64,000 bases of DNA from assembly GCA_963548155.1 (NCBI GenBank), contig CAUUTP010000001.1, positions 21,992 to 85,991 of the forward strand. The letters are read 5' to 3'. Positions 1-9,130 of this stretch are shown piece by piece. A program made the position numbers and the translations under genes. A model generated the notes under the pieces. It did no database searches. It had not been told where the DNA came from and saw only the letters and a list, made by a program, of their open reading frames with translations. Numbering within the stretch: the stretch's first letter is position 1; every line of letters begins with the position of its first letter. This DNA is from Eikenella sp963548155. Its GTDB lineage: Bacteria > Pseudomonadota > Gammaproteobacteria > Burkholderiales > Neisseriaceae.

Positions 1-633
1 AACGTGGGTGACCATGTGGGCGACGATCCCGCCGCCGTAGCTGAAAACCGCCGTCGCGTACAGGCGCACGTTCCCCTGCCGCTGGCCTATTTGCGCCAAG
101 TACACAGTAATCGCGTCGTGGCCGCCGCCGCAAGCCTCAATGCCCCGCCGGAAGCCGATGCCGCTTTCGACCGCAGCCGCCGCGCCGCCTGCGCCGTCAT
201 GACTGCCGACTGCCTGCCCGTACTCCTCTGCGACCATGCCGGCAGCGTGGTGGCCGCTGCCCACGCCGGCTGGCGCGGCCTTGCCGGCGGCGTGTTGGAA
301 AATACCATCGCCGCCATGCAGGCCGACCCGGCCGACCTCCTCGCCTGGCTCGGCCCCGCCATCGGCCCTGACGCTTTTGAGGTGGGCGGCGACGTTTTAG
401 CTGCCTTCACCCAGGCCGACCCCGCTGCCGAAGCCGCTTTCGAACATATCGGCAGCGGCAAATATCTGGCCGATATCTACCTGCTCGCCACCCAAACCCT
501 ACGCCGTGCCGGCGTTAGCCAAATCTACGGCGGCCAGCATTGCACCGTGCTCGAGCGCGACCGCTTTTTCTCCTACCGCCGCGACGGCCAAACCGGCCGC
601 ATGGTCAGCGCCGTGTGGCTTAGCCCAGAGTAA
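1..633 (+). CDS. pgeF: Purine nucleoside phosphorylase / laccase-domain protein, 5'-truncated by window edge
   Basis: Cytosolic protein of the YfiH/YlmD (PgeF) family. Known members phosphorolyse or deaminate purine nucleosides; older annotations say polyphenol oxidase. The frame is open from base 1, so the start lies upstream and about 210 codons are visible. The metal-binding triad fits: His in VHSNRVV near residue 34, Cys in TADCLPVLL near 70, and His in HAGWRG near 87. The His-Cys and Cys-His spacings of 36 and 17 residues match what I recall for the E. coli protein. The first visible residues resemble the family's segment just after the N-terminal strands, so roughly 40 residues are missing. 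It is followed by a hairpin terminator. The family assignment is firm; the physiological substrate is not shown by sequence. Confidence 0.9.
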   Translation, partial: NVGDHVGDDPAAVAENRRRVQAHVPLPLAYLRQVHSNRVVAAAASLNAPPEADAAFDRSRRAACAVMTADCLPVLLCDHAGSVVAAAHAGWRGLAGGVLENTIAAMQADPADLLAWLGPAIGPDAFEVGGDVLAAFTQADPAAEAAFEHIGSGKYLADIYLLATQTLRRAGVSQIYGGQHCTVLERDRFFSYRRDGQTGRMVSAVWLSPE

Positions 634-651
634 GCGGGCAAAGGCTACCTG

Positions 652-689
652 AAAGCCCATGCTGCCGATTTAAACCAAGCATGGGCTTT
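652..689 (+). terminator. Hairpin terminator after pgeF
   Basis: A 12-bp perfect stem, AAAGCCCATGCT pairing with AGCATGGGCTTT, encloses a 14-nt loop just after the pgeF stop. A DUS copy (AGGCTACCTGAA) lies immediately before the stem. The stem ends in TTT with no long U-run, so it may be a weak or bidirectional terminator. Confidence 0.7.
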
Positions 690-736
690 GTCGCGAAACA
701 CTTATTCTCTCATACGCCGCTACTGCCTTTCCCTGC

Positions 737-765
737 TTGACAAATCCGGCCGTAGCCGCCATAAT
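737..765 (+). promoter_or_regulatory. Sigma-70 type promoter for rpsU
   Basis: TTGACA at 737-742 and CATAAT at 760-765 are separated by exactly 17 bp, a near-consensus housekeeping promoter. It would start transcription around 772, giving a leader of nearly 200 nt before rpsU that contains the hairpin at 811-848. Confidence 0.8.
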
Positions 766-810
766 TCGCGCCTTTATATGCAGCCCTTTCTGCTGCCTAA
801 TATTTTGGCG

Positions 811-848
811 CACCTCCTAATCGGTGCAGCCGCCCCGATTAGGAGGTG
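811..848 (+). promoter_or_regulatory. Perfect 14-bp hairpin in the rpsU leader
   Basis: CACCTCCTAATCGG (811-824) and CCGATTAGGAGGTG (835-848) are perfectly complementary around a 10-nt loop. The 3' arm contains AGGAGGTG, a full Shine-Dalgarno match, and the 5' arm contains its complement. No U-run follows, so it does not look like a simple terminator. It lies between the rpsU promoter and its start codon. A role in translation or stability control of S21 is inferred from position only. Confidence 0.6.
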
Positions 849-964
849 ATTGTTTCCACCCCGGCTCTTCTTATCCGGCCCGCACCAACCTGTGCAAAAG
901 TGATAAATCAAACCATTTTTCCCGGGCACAGCTGCCCGGCAACAGATATTTTAAGGATGACAAA

Positions 965-1177
965 ATGCCTTCTATTCGCGTAAAAGAAAACGAACCGTTT
1001 GAAGTAGCCATGCGCCGTTTCAAGCGCTCTATCGAAAAAACCGGCCTGCTCACCGAGCTGCGTGCCCGTGAGGCCTACGAAAAACCGACTACTGAGCGCA
1101 AACGCAAAAAAGCCGCTGCAGTAAAACGTTTGCAAAAACGCCTGCGCAGCCAACAGCTGCCGCCGAAACTGTACTAA
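965..1177 (+). CDS. rpsU: 30S ribosomal protein S21
   Basis: A small basic protein of the 30S subunit, located near the anti-Shine-Dalgarno end of 16S rRNA and needed for initiation. The 70-residue product begins MPSIRVKENEPFEVAMRRFK and ends in an Arg/Lys-rich helix, matching S21 throughout and at the usual length. The start at 965 has AAGGA at 953-957; an in-frame upstream extension to 824 has no family support and overlaps the leader hairpin. It has its own promoter (737-765) and a strong terminator (1191-1225), so it is monocistronic here rather than linked to dnaG/rpoD as in many bacteria. Confidence 0.96.
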   Translation: MPSIRVKENEPFEVAMRRFKRSIEKTGLLTELRAREAYEKPTTERKRKKAAAVKRLQKRLRSQQLPPKLY

Positions 1178-1190
1178 TCTTTCGAGAAAC

Positions 1191-1225
1191 AAACACAGCC
1201 CGTTATCACAACCGGCTGTGTTTTT
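1191..1225 (+). terminator. Rho-independent terminator of rpsU
   Basis: AAACACAGCC (1191-1200) pairs with GGCTGTGTTT (1214-1223), a 10-bp stem running into a T-rich tail (TTTTTCTTT). It lies just after the rpsU stop. Confidence 0.9.
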
Positions 1226-1244
1226 CTTTACCCATATCAACCAG

Positions 1245-1430
1245 AAAGGCTACCTGAAAATTTCAGGTAGCCCTCTATTACAACCCGACAGCACTGCAAA
1301 GATGTTGCTGCAACAATCCAATCTGCATCAACTGCAAGCCTTGCAGGAGCAACACATACTCAGCTCATACCCTGATGCATTGGCTAAAAAATTTCAGGTA
1401 GCCTCTTTAATGTTTGAGGCTACCTGAAAT
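1245..1430. repeat. Two DUS inverted pairs in a gene-free stretch
   Basis: The gap 1178-1518 separates convergent rpsU and the DUF58 gene. It holds DUS copies at 1247-1258 and 1262-1273 (head to head, 3-bp spacer) and at 1393-1404 and 1417-1428. Each pair can form a hairpin ending transcription from either side. A 69-codon frame across here has no recognisable product and I do not call it. Confidence 0.75.
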
Positions 1431-1518
1431 TTTGCAGCGAACACCAAGTATCAATTTACGGCTTACCGCCCCTTGCCAGCCCTACACAGGGAAAGGAAAT
1501 ACTTCCAGCTAGCCCGCC

Positions 1519-2862
1519 CTACCATGCCTGGCGGCGTTTGAGCTGGAGGTAGCGGTTGATCAGTTCGGTGCTCAGTTGGTTGGGCAAAACATTGATGGCG
1601 TTGATACGGGCGGCATCAAAGTGGCGGATGGCTTCGGCCACATGGCTTTCGTATTGCAGGGCGCCGAGGTAGGCTTGGGCGTCTGCTTCGTTGCGCACGG
1701 GCTGTTGGCGCACTTCTTCAGGCGCCAGCGGACGCAGGCCGCCGAACAAAACCATGTGGTGTTTGCGCAGGCGCTGGATGTGTTGCAGCAGATGGCGGCT
1801 GTCTTCGTGGTTCAAATGGGAGAGCACTACCACGAGGGCGCGGCGTTTCTGTTTTTGCAGCAATAAGTTCACGGCGCTTTCAAAATCGGCAGCCTGCTGC
1901 GAGGGCTCGATATCGAATACGCCCTGCACCAGGCGGCCGAGCTGCTCCATGCCCTTGTGCGGCGGCACGAAGCGGGCCACGGGATGGGCGAAGGTGAGCA
2001 GGCCGGCGGCGTCGCCGTGCTTGAGCGCAGTGTAGGAAAGCAGCAGCATGGCCTGCAGGGCATGGTCGAAATGGCTTTTGCCTTCCATCTGCAGGCGCAT
2101 ATTGCGGCCGCAGTCGAGCAAGAAGATGAGCTGTTGGTCTTGCTCATCTTGATAGGTGCGCACAATGGGGCGGCTCATGCGGGAGGTGGCTTTCCAGTCG
2201 ATATTGCGGATGTCGTCGCCATCTTGGTAGTCACGCAGTTGGTGGAAATCCTGGCCGATGCCTAGGCGGGGCAGTTTTTTCACGCCCACGAGGTTAAGCC
2301 AGCGCTGCAGGCCGATTAAATCGGCGCCGAGGATGCGACTGAAATCGGGCAGCACGTCCACTTTGCCAGGCAGCTCCTGCCGATGTCGCCGCTGCCATAG
2401 ACCAAGTGGGCTGGCGAGCCAATATTCGATACCGGCAAATTCGGCACGGCCGCGCCGGCGCGGGGTGAGCTGATAGCGGATGGTGGAAAGGCGGCCGGGC
2501 CGCGTGTCGATAATCAGATGCGGGGTGTCGGTGTCCCAGTCGGGCGGGAACAGGTCGGCCACCAGGATGGTTTGCGGCTGCCGCCAGCGGCCTTTGGCCG
2601 GCGGGGTGAGCGTGAGTTCCACCTGGTGCGGCCGGCCTTGGATAAACTGGTGTGGCAGGCTGCGCTCCCAGCGCGGCTCGGGCTGGTGGCGCTGCCAGAA
2701 GGCATCAATCAGCGCTGCCAAGGCGAGCAGGACGGCGAGGCCGCCGGCGATGTATTGGACGATGCGGCCGTTATCTGCGTTCAGGTAGCCTATCAGCCAG
2801 CCGGCGATGCACACGGCAACGAGGGCGGCAAACAGCAGCACCAGCAGTCTGGATGGTCTCAT
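1519..2862 (-). CDS. DUF58 domain membrane protein
   Basis: A 447-residue protein partnering MoxR-type ATPases, with no established biochemical function. Two hydrophobic N-terminal segments (about residues 7-28 and 34-54) anchor it. The DUF58 signature LRDYQDGDDIRNIDWKATSR lies at about 209-228, followed by a von Willebrand A-like core beginning FLLDCGRNM near 250. It starts 9 bp after the moxR stop and is the last gene of a six-gene minus-strand operon. DUF58/MoxR pairs are thought to act on envelope or chaperone-like processes; the specific role here is unknown. Confidence 0.9.
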   Translation of the reverse strand: MRPSRLLVLLFAALVAVCIAGWLIGYLNADNGRIVQYIAGGLAVLLALAALIDAFWQRHQPEPRWERSLPHQFIQGRPHQVELTLTPPAKGRWRQPQTILVADLFPPDWDTDTPHLIIDTRPGRLSTIRYQLTPRRRGRAEFAGIEYWLASPLGLWQRRHRQELPGKVDVLPDFSRILGADLIGLQRWLNLVGVKKLPRLGIGQDFHQLRDYQDGDDIRNIDWKATSRMSRPIVRTYQDEQDQQLIFLLDCGRNMRLQMEGKSHFDHALQAMLLLSYTALKHGDAAGLLTFAHPVARFVPPHKGMEQLGRLVQGVFDIEPSQQAADFESAVNLLLQKQKRRALVVVLSHLNHEDSRHLLQHIQRLRKHHMVLFGGLRPLAPEEVRQQPVRNEADAQAYLGALQYESHVAEAIRHFDAARINAINVLPNQLSTELINRYLQLKRRQAW

Positions 2863-2871
2863 GAATATGCC

Positions 2872-3876
<1,005 letters not shown>

Positions 3877-3927
3877 CGAATCATCCTTTTACGTTGTTTG
3901 TTTCGTTGGTTAATCGGAGGTTTGGGT

Positions 3928-4017
3928 TTCAGGTAGCCTGTAGTTTGGAAGAGGCTACCTGAAAAATAAGTTGGTTCGGGCTACCTGAAACATGGTGCTC
4001 ATCTTTTCAGGTAGCCT
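3928..4017. repeat. Four DUS copies as two inverted pairs
   Basis: TTCAGGTAGCCT at 3928-3939 faces AGGCTACCTGAA at 3952-3963. GGGCTACCTGAA (3978-3989, first base variant) faces TTCAGGTAGCCT at 4006-4017. They fill the space between the DUF4350 gene and moxR inside an otherwise tightly packed operon and could act as partial terminators. Confidence 0.8.
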
Positions 4018-4026
4018 CCAACCACG

Positions 4027-5391
4027 CTAATACCACGAGCGGTTTATCTTGCGCACGATACGCTGGTGGGCGGCAAGCATTTGCAGCCAGTGCACCAAAT
4101 TAACCTGTTCCGGCAAGGGTGTGAGCCAGGGCTCGACCACGGAGGGTGGCAGCTTGGTTTGGGCACACAAGAACTCCAGCTGTTTGCGGCTGCTCATCTG
4201 CTTCCAGGCCGGGTGGCGCTGCTGCAGGGCTTCGAGCAGGCGGCGCTGCATATCGCTGAGGATGGCGCGGCGGCTCAGGTGGCGGGTGAGGAACTGGCCT
4301 TGTGCGAGCAGGTGCTGGTTCAGGTAGCGTTCCGGCGCAGGCGGCAGTTGTTGCACCACACCCACACGCACCACAATACGCCATAGCAGTATGGCGGCAG
4401 CAGCCAAGGCTATGGCCAGCAGCACAGGCTGGCTTTTGAGCATTTTCCATATCATCGGCTCGGCGCTGTTGTAATCAGACGGATAAACTTTGTCGGCCAG
4501 TAAGATGCTGTCTTTTTCCTGCGCCAGATAAACGGCGAGGTAGGGGTGGTCGTAGAGAGCAAGGTGGTTGCGGTTGAAGTCGGGGCGGATCGGATTGACC
4601 AACCAGTTGTCATTCCAGGTGAGCAATACGCTGCCATCGCCGTAGCGCACACGGATGGTTTGTACAGCGCCGTAGGCATTTTTGCCTTGGAACAATACCA
4701 GTTTGCTGTCTTGTACCGCCCAGCCGCTAGTGCTGCTGTATTCGGCGCCGGTAAAGGTTTGGATGGTGACCCCTTCAGGTAACTGGATGCTGCTCAGGCC
4801 GGCATTGCAGTGCGGATCAATCTGCAAAGCAACTTCATCGCCAATTTGGCGGGCAGCTTCGCGGCGCTGCTCGGCAGCTTTCACACAGACTGGCAGATTG
4901 GGCAGGGTTTTAACATCGATTTCCTCCAACTCCACGGTGCCAATTTGCAAGTGGCGCAGCATGGTTTGACGGAAATTCAGCGTGTCTTCATCTTCGGCAT
5001 TTCCAGGATTTCCATTTGCTTTCAGTGAGTTATCATCAGCATAACTGGGCAGCGCCATCACTAGGTGGTTGCCGCGCCCTACCCATTCCAGCAGGCGTTC
5101 GGCATCTTCCTTATCCCGCATGCGGTTGTCGGCCACAATCAGCAGGCGGTTATTGTCGTATGCATTAAGCTCGCTCAAGCCGAACAGGCTGCGTTCGTGC
5201 CGGATATTTTTCACACCATATCGGGTAAGCAGGGTTTTCAGACCATAGAGCTGCCCTTCACGCATTTCCTGCTGGGGATCAAGCGACTGCCAGGTTTTGC
5301 TTTCCTGCTTGGACAGGCCGGCGATGGCAATTACGCCGCCGATAAGCAATACAGCAATCAGACCGATGAGGATGGAACGACGGTTTTTCAT
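4027..5391 (-). CDS. DUF4350 domain membrane protein
   Basis: A 454-residue protein with an N-terminal anchor (residues about 8-26) and a second hydrophobic span near 316-336. Between them is a DUF4350-like domain: GLKTLLTRYGVKNIRHERSL, then LLIVADNRMRDKEDAERLLEWV, the usual layout in which a Rossmann-like segment judges an absolute value or path. The first 4 bases overlap the end of the upstream gene (stop and start share ATGA), which implies translational coupling. Function is unknown; the context (RDD, SpoIIM-like, DUF4129, MoxR, DUF58) recurs in many bacteria and suggests one envelope-associated complex. Confidence 0.8.
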   Translation of the reverse strand: MKNRRSILIGLIAVLLIGGVIAIAGLSKQESKTWQSLDPQQEMREGQLYGLKTLLTRYGVKNIRHERSLFGLSELNAYDNNRLLIVADNRMRDKEDAERLLEWVGRGNHLVMALPSYADDNSLKANGNPGNAEDEDTLNFRQTMLRHLQIGTVELEEIDVKTLPNLPVCVKAAEQRREAARQIGDEVALQIDPHCNAGLSSIQLPEGVTIQTFTGAEYSSTSGWAVQDSKLVLFQGKNAYGAVQTIRVRYGDGSVLLTWNDNWLVNPIRPDFNRNHLALYDHPYLAVYLAQEKDSILLADKVYPSDYNSAEPMIWKMLKSQPVLLAIALAAAAILLWRIVVRVGVVQQLPPAPERYLNQHLLAQGQFLTRHLSRRAILSDMQRRLLEALQQRHPAWKQMSSRKQLEFLCAQTKLPPSVVEPWLTPLPEQVNLVHWLQMLAAHQRIVRKINRSWY

Positions 5392-6938
5392 GCCTTACCC
5401 TCCCCAGCGGCACGCAGGCTACCTGAAAATTCCTGTTCCCCGCCGGCAAACACTCGCCGGTATTGGCGGCATAGGCTGTGCACCGCTTCCCGCTCCGGCA
5501 AGCGGTGGGCATAGGCCAGCTCTACCCAGTTATCGGTGAGCGGCTGCCAGTAGTCCAAAAGCTGCGGCTGGCGCTGGCGCACACGTTTAAGCACTTGGCC
5601 TTCGGTGTCGCTGCTGCGCAGCGGCAGGCCGTATCGGCGGCTGATTTGCGAGAGGCTGGCGCGATAAAGCAGGCTCATGGCGGCGCGCGGGTCGCGTTCG
5701 TATTCGGCCAGCACGGCGGAAGCCACGTCGTTGGGCAGGCTTTCGGGCGTAATTTTCATGCCGAACAAGGTTTCCGGCACTTCTTCTCCCTGGCTCAAGC
5801 CGAAACCACCGTTGGCTTGATACCACCGGTATAAAATCCACAATATCAAGGCCAGCAGCAGGCCGATTAGGGCATACATCAGGGCGTTAAACCAAGCCGG
5901 CGATGGGGTTTTCACATCAGGCAGCTCCAGCTGCTGGCGCGACGCAGCATCGTCGTCTTTATCGCATTTGAACCAGCAGTATTCGGTTTTGGTTTTAATG
6001 CTTTGAAACGGCGCTTTACGCAGAGTGTTATCACGGATTTGCTCCACCTTTTCACGCTGGGGCAGCGGCTCGGCGTGCAGGCTACCTGAAAAACTGAAGC
6101 CGATAAACACAGCCAAGGCCAATGCCCACAACGCACTGCTGCTGCCCAACAGGCGGTCTTGGATTTTGCGTGCGGCCAAGCGGATGTCCCAGCCTTCAGC
6201 CTTGGTACGGGCATTCAGATAGAGCGTAAAGCCGCAGGCCACATAAATCGGCCCCCAGAAACACAGCAGCAGCACATAAATGCCGTTGAGCAAATGCTGA
6301 AAAATCAAACCTTCGCCGGAAGACACCAAAGCCTCGATCTGCTGCAAAGCATCAGTGGAGCGCGCCCCGCCGAACGGACCGGCCACGATATTTTGCGCCG
6401 GATCGCCCGTCCACAGCCAAAACAGCATCGCAAGCAGGCCAAAAGCCAAGATACTTTCCAGATGGATGCCGAAAAATGCCAACCAGCTGGCTGCACCGCC
6501 GCTTTGGCGCGACAATTCATTACAGCGGCGCTGATGCGCCTTGCCGCTCAAGCCCTCCAAGAGCGTAACCGGTAACACCAGGCTGCGGCGCATGCTGAAG
6601 CGCCGCCAGGTTAAATCACCAATCAAGCGCGGCCGCCACATCTGCCTAAACGCCGTGCGCACGCATTGCCGGTATGGCGGCAGCGGCTCGAACACCTGCT
6701 GCGACATCAGCCACAGCACCGGCGCTTCAAACAGCGGCTTCAGCCACCACACCAAAAAACCGCCCCATTCAGGCTGCTGCCAGCACAAAGCCAGAACCAA
6801 GACATACACCGGTAGTGACAAGGTGGCCCACACCGCCATATACAGTGCCGGCCGCTCTTGAAATAGGCGTGAACCCAAATCCAAAGCCTCCCAGCCGCTG
6901 CGCGGGCGGAAATTCAGGCGGGTTTCCCAAATATTCAT
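5388..6938 (-). CDS. Membrane protein with C-terminal DUF4129-like domain
   Basis: A 516-residue multi-span membrane protein. I choose the ATG at 6938 because AGGAGGA stands 4 nt upstream and its A overlaps the stop of the preceding gene (ATGA). A longer frame to 7043 lies inside that gene. Hydrophobic stretches occur in the first 110 residues, near 165-195, 225-250, 275-295 and 355-375. The soluble tail has the DUF4129 pattern AAMSLLYRASLSQISRRYGLPLR. A DUS complement inside the gene contributes FSGSLHAE. Its role is unknown beyond membership of the MoxR-type operon. Confidence 0.8.
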   Translation of the reverse strand: MNIWETRLNFRPRSGWEALDLGSRLFQERPALYMAVWATLSLPVYVLVLALCWQQPEWGGFLVWWLKPLFEAPVLWLMSQQVFEPLPPYRQCVRTAFRQMWRPRLIGDLTWRRFSMRRSLVLPVTLLEGLSGKAHQRRCNELSRQSGGAASWLAFFGIHLESILAFGLLAMLFWLWTGDPAQNIVAGPFGGARSTDALQQIEALVSSGEGLIFQHLLNGIYVLLLCFWGPIYVACGFTLYLNARTKAEGWDIRLAARKIQDRLLGSSSALWALALAVFIGFSFSGSLHAEPLPQREKVEQIRDNTLRKAPFQSIKTKTEYCWFKCDKDDDAASRQQLELPDVKTPSPAWFNALMYALIGLLLALILWILYRWYQANGGFGLSQGEEVPETLFGMKITPESLPNDVASAVLAEYERDPRAAMSLLYRASLSQISRRYGLPLRSSDTEGQVLKRVRQRQPQLLDYWQPLTDNWVELAYAHRLPEREAVHSLCRQYRRVFAGGEQEFSGSLRAAGEGKA

Positions 6939-7915
6939 GCTGTCCTCCTGCCCGCATACAGCAGATAGGCATACACCAACAGCCACATGGCCACGGAAAC
7001 AATATATTTCAAAATCATCGGAATACTGGTAATCGGCGACCAAAAACCTTCAATAAACGCAGCAATAAACAGCATCAGGAAGCCGCCATTCATCAGCCCA
7101 ACAGCCTGTTTACCCTGAAGGCGCAAGGCATCGCGCCGCGACAAGCCTTGTGGCTTGAGCAGCGCCAAACCCAACCGCAGGCCGCCTGCCGCAGCCATCA
7201 CGATGCCGGTGAGCTCAAATGCGCCGTGCGCACCCACAAACGAGAAAAAGGCCGGCCCGGCCGGATCGCGGGTCATATAGCCCATTGCCCCGCCGATTAC
7301 CCAACCATTCGTCACCGTGAGATACACCGTGCCCAAACCAAACAGAATGCCGCTGGCAAAACTTTGAAACGCGATGGTTATATTATTAAAAATATAAAAA
7401 CCGGCCATCAAAAAGTTTCTCCACGCCTCGCGGTTGGTACCCTCACTATACTGATCCAGCATCTCTTTATAGCTATCCGCCAATTGCGGACCATGTTGTA
7501 AGCCTTCAATTTTGTCCACACTGTCGGGATAAAACGCCGTGAGCAGGAAAGCCACGACAAACGGCAGGTAAAACAGCGCATGCGCCAGCCAGACCAATTT
7601 TTTCTCACGCCGCACCAGCTGCGGGAAGCCCTGCATCACGAAATCGCGACAACGTACCCACAACGATACCTGCTGTCCCACATACAAAAGCTGGTGCGCG
7701 CGTTCGCACAGATATTGCAGATAATCGGTGAGGCCACCGGAATAGCAGCGATCGGTGGCCACCGCCAAATGGTGGCAAACCGTGCGGTAGTCCTGCATAA
7801 ACAAAGCGGTTTTCTGCGCACTCAGGCTGCCACGCCGTTTTTCCAGCTGCTGCAAATCCTGCTCGAACGTGCGCCAAAATGCCTGATGCTGTTCTTCAAA
7901 AAACAGTTGCCTCAC
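6935..7915 (-). CDS. Stage II sporulation protein M-like membrane protein
   Basis: A 326-residue integral membrane protein of the SpoIIM-like family, which is widespread in non-sporulating bacteria. The N-terminal 110 residues are soluble and helical. From about residue 130 on there are several membrane spans, with the family feature of small-residue rich helices such as FASGILFGLGTVYLTVTNGW and a GAHGAFELTGIV segment. It overlaps both neighbours by 4 bp. It is conserved beside RDD proteins in MoxR operons. It is not a sign of sporulation. Specific function unknown. Confidence 0.85.
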   Translation of the reverse strand: MRQLFFEEQHQAFWRTFEQDLQQLEKRRGSLSAQKTALFMQDYRTVCHHLAVATDRCYSGGLTDYLQYLCERAHQLLYVGQQVSLWVRCRDFVMQGFPQLVRREKKLVWLAHALFYLPFVVAFLLTAFYPDSVDKIEGLQHGPQLADSYKEMLDQYSEGTNREAWRNFLMAGFYIFNNITIAFQSFASGILFGLGTVYLTVTNGWVIGGAMGYMTRDPAGPAFFSFVGAHGAFELTGIVMAAAGGLRLGLALLKPQGLSRRDALRLQGKQAVGLMNGGFLMLFIAAFIEGFWSPITSIPMILKYIVSVAMWLLVYAYLLYAGRRTA

Positions 7916-8685
7916 ACCGCCTCCTTCCGCTGTTCACCCGCGTAATATTTGGCCAAACCCAATATCAACCGCTCGGCGCCGCGTTCGTCTTCCTGTTGGC
8001 CGAAAATCGCCCCCACCATCATCTGTGCCAACTCGCCGGTACGCGCCGCGCTCAAATGGCGGCGGCGTTCAACAAAGCTCAAAATTGCCTGTTGTTCCTC
8101 GCGTGTAAGCGCCACGGGCGGGGTAATCGCTTCAATATTGCCTAAATCCATACGCTCAGCCTGCCCGCGCGTTTTATCCACATACACCACTACCGTAGAA
8201 GCCATAATATCGCCCAAGCGGCGACCGTAAGGATTGCACAGGCCGCAGATCATGCCGATACCATAGAAAAACGGCAGGCTGTCAAACACACGCAGCAGGT
8301 TGCGCAGCAACGAAGCAGACCAGGAGATATGCGTGCCGTTATCGTTGATCACACGTAAACCGAAGATTTTCTTACCCGGCGTCTGCCCGTTCCAGCACAC
8401 TTCAAACACCACGAAATACAACCACAGTGTGAAGAAAATATTAACAAATAGCAGAAAGAAGAACAGGCCTTGGGCGATATTGCCGTCATCACCGCCATTC
8501 GTACCAGAAAAGATAAATGCAAACAGCATAGTGGAGAGCATCAGCCAAATACCGCGGAGAATAAAATCAACAAACCAAGCGCGCGAACGGGCAAACACCG
8601 AAGCCGGACGCAGATAAATATCAATGGCTTCCGGTGTTTCAACTTTGAGCAGGGTATCCAGCCGCGAGAGAATGGGTTCAGACAT
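7912..8685 (-). CDS. RDD family membrane protein
   Basis: A 257-residue protein and the first gene of the six-gene minus-strand operon. The RDD signature region is present: RSRAWFVDFILRGIWLM (about 34-50), a second span near 55-95, then GQTPGKKIFGLRVINDNG and a third span ending FYGIGMICGLCNPYGRRLGDIMAST. The cytosolic tail (residues 175-257) is charged. RDD proteins are membrane proteins of mostly unknown function, sometimes proposed as transporters. The next gene overlaps by 4 bp. Confidence 0.9.
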   Translation of the reverse strand: MSEPILSRLDTLLKVETPEAIDIYLRPASVFARSRAWFVDFILRGIWLMLSTMLFAFIFSGTNGGDDGNIAQGLFFFLLFVNIFFTLWLYFVVFEVCWNGQTPGKKIFGLRVINDNGTHISWSASLLRNLLRVFDSLPFFYGIGMICGLCNPYGRRLGDIMASTVVVYVDKTRGQAERMDLGNIEAITPPVALTREEQQAILSFVERRRHLSAARTGELAQMMVGAIFGQQEDERGAERLILGLAKYYAGEQRKEAV

Positions 8686-8838
8686 AATGAGAGGCTTGCC
8701 AAACGAAATGAAGGGTGGCCAAGAAAATGACGAACTTTGCCCGAAAGACGGGGGTTTGGCAAGCCCCCAGCAGGTGGGTAAAACTGCTTACAGACAATTT
8801 TTATGCGGGATGACTGTGTGGGGATAGGATAGAAGAAA

Positions 8839-9029
8839 AGGTTACCTGAAACACAATAGCGCAATTTCTGCGAACCACTCTTCAGGTAGCCTTTAAATAT
8901 CAACCAGCACCAACTTTTCTTCCTACCAGCAAGCTACCTGAAAACAAAACTTCAACGAAGCGAAAACAAAGAGATAGCTGTCTTGAAGCCAATCTTCAGG
9001 TAGCCTAAGCACAGTACAGGCTACCTGAA
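8839..9029. repeat. Five DUS or near-DUS copies between operons
   Basis: The gap 8686-9130 separates the RDD gene start from the clpA stop. It contains AGGTTACCTGAA (8839-8850, one mismatch), TTCAGGTAGCCT (8881-8892), AAGCTACCTGAA (8931-8942, one mismatch), TTCAGGTAGCCT (8995-9006) and AGGCTACCTGAA (9018-9029). The RDD operon promoter should lie in the first 150 bp, but I see no clear consensus. No open frame here is convincing. Confidence 0.75.
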
Positions 9030-9130
9030 AATATCCGCTTCAATGCAGTCAAATTATCGCCCTCAAAAGAAGCTGAGCATTCCTTAAGAAACTACAATAC
9101 GCTTACACTACAAACCATATCTGCCCTGTA

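Noticed and set aside
1218..1427. 69-codon frame after rpsU
   Set aside because: It begins inside the rpsU terminator and reads through DUS pairs; composition is not coding-like.
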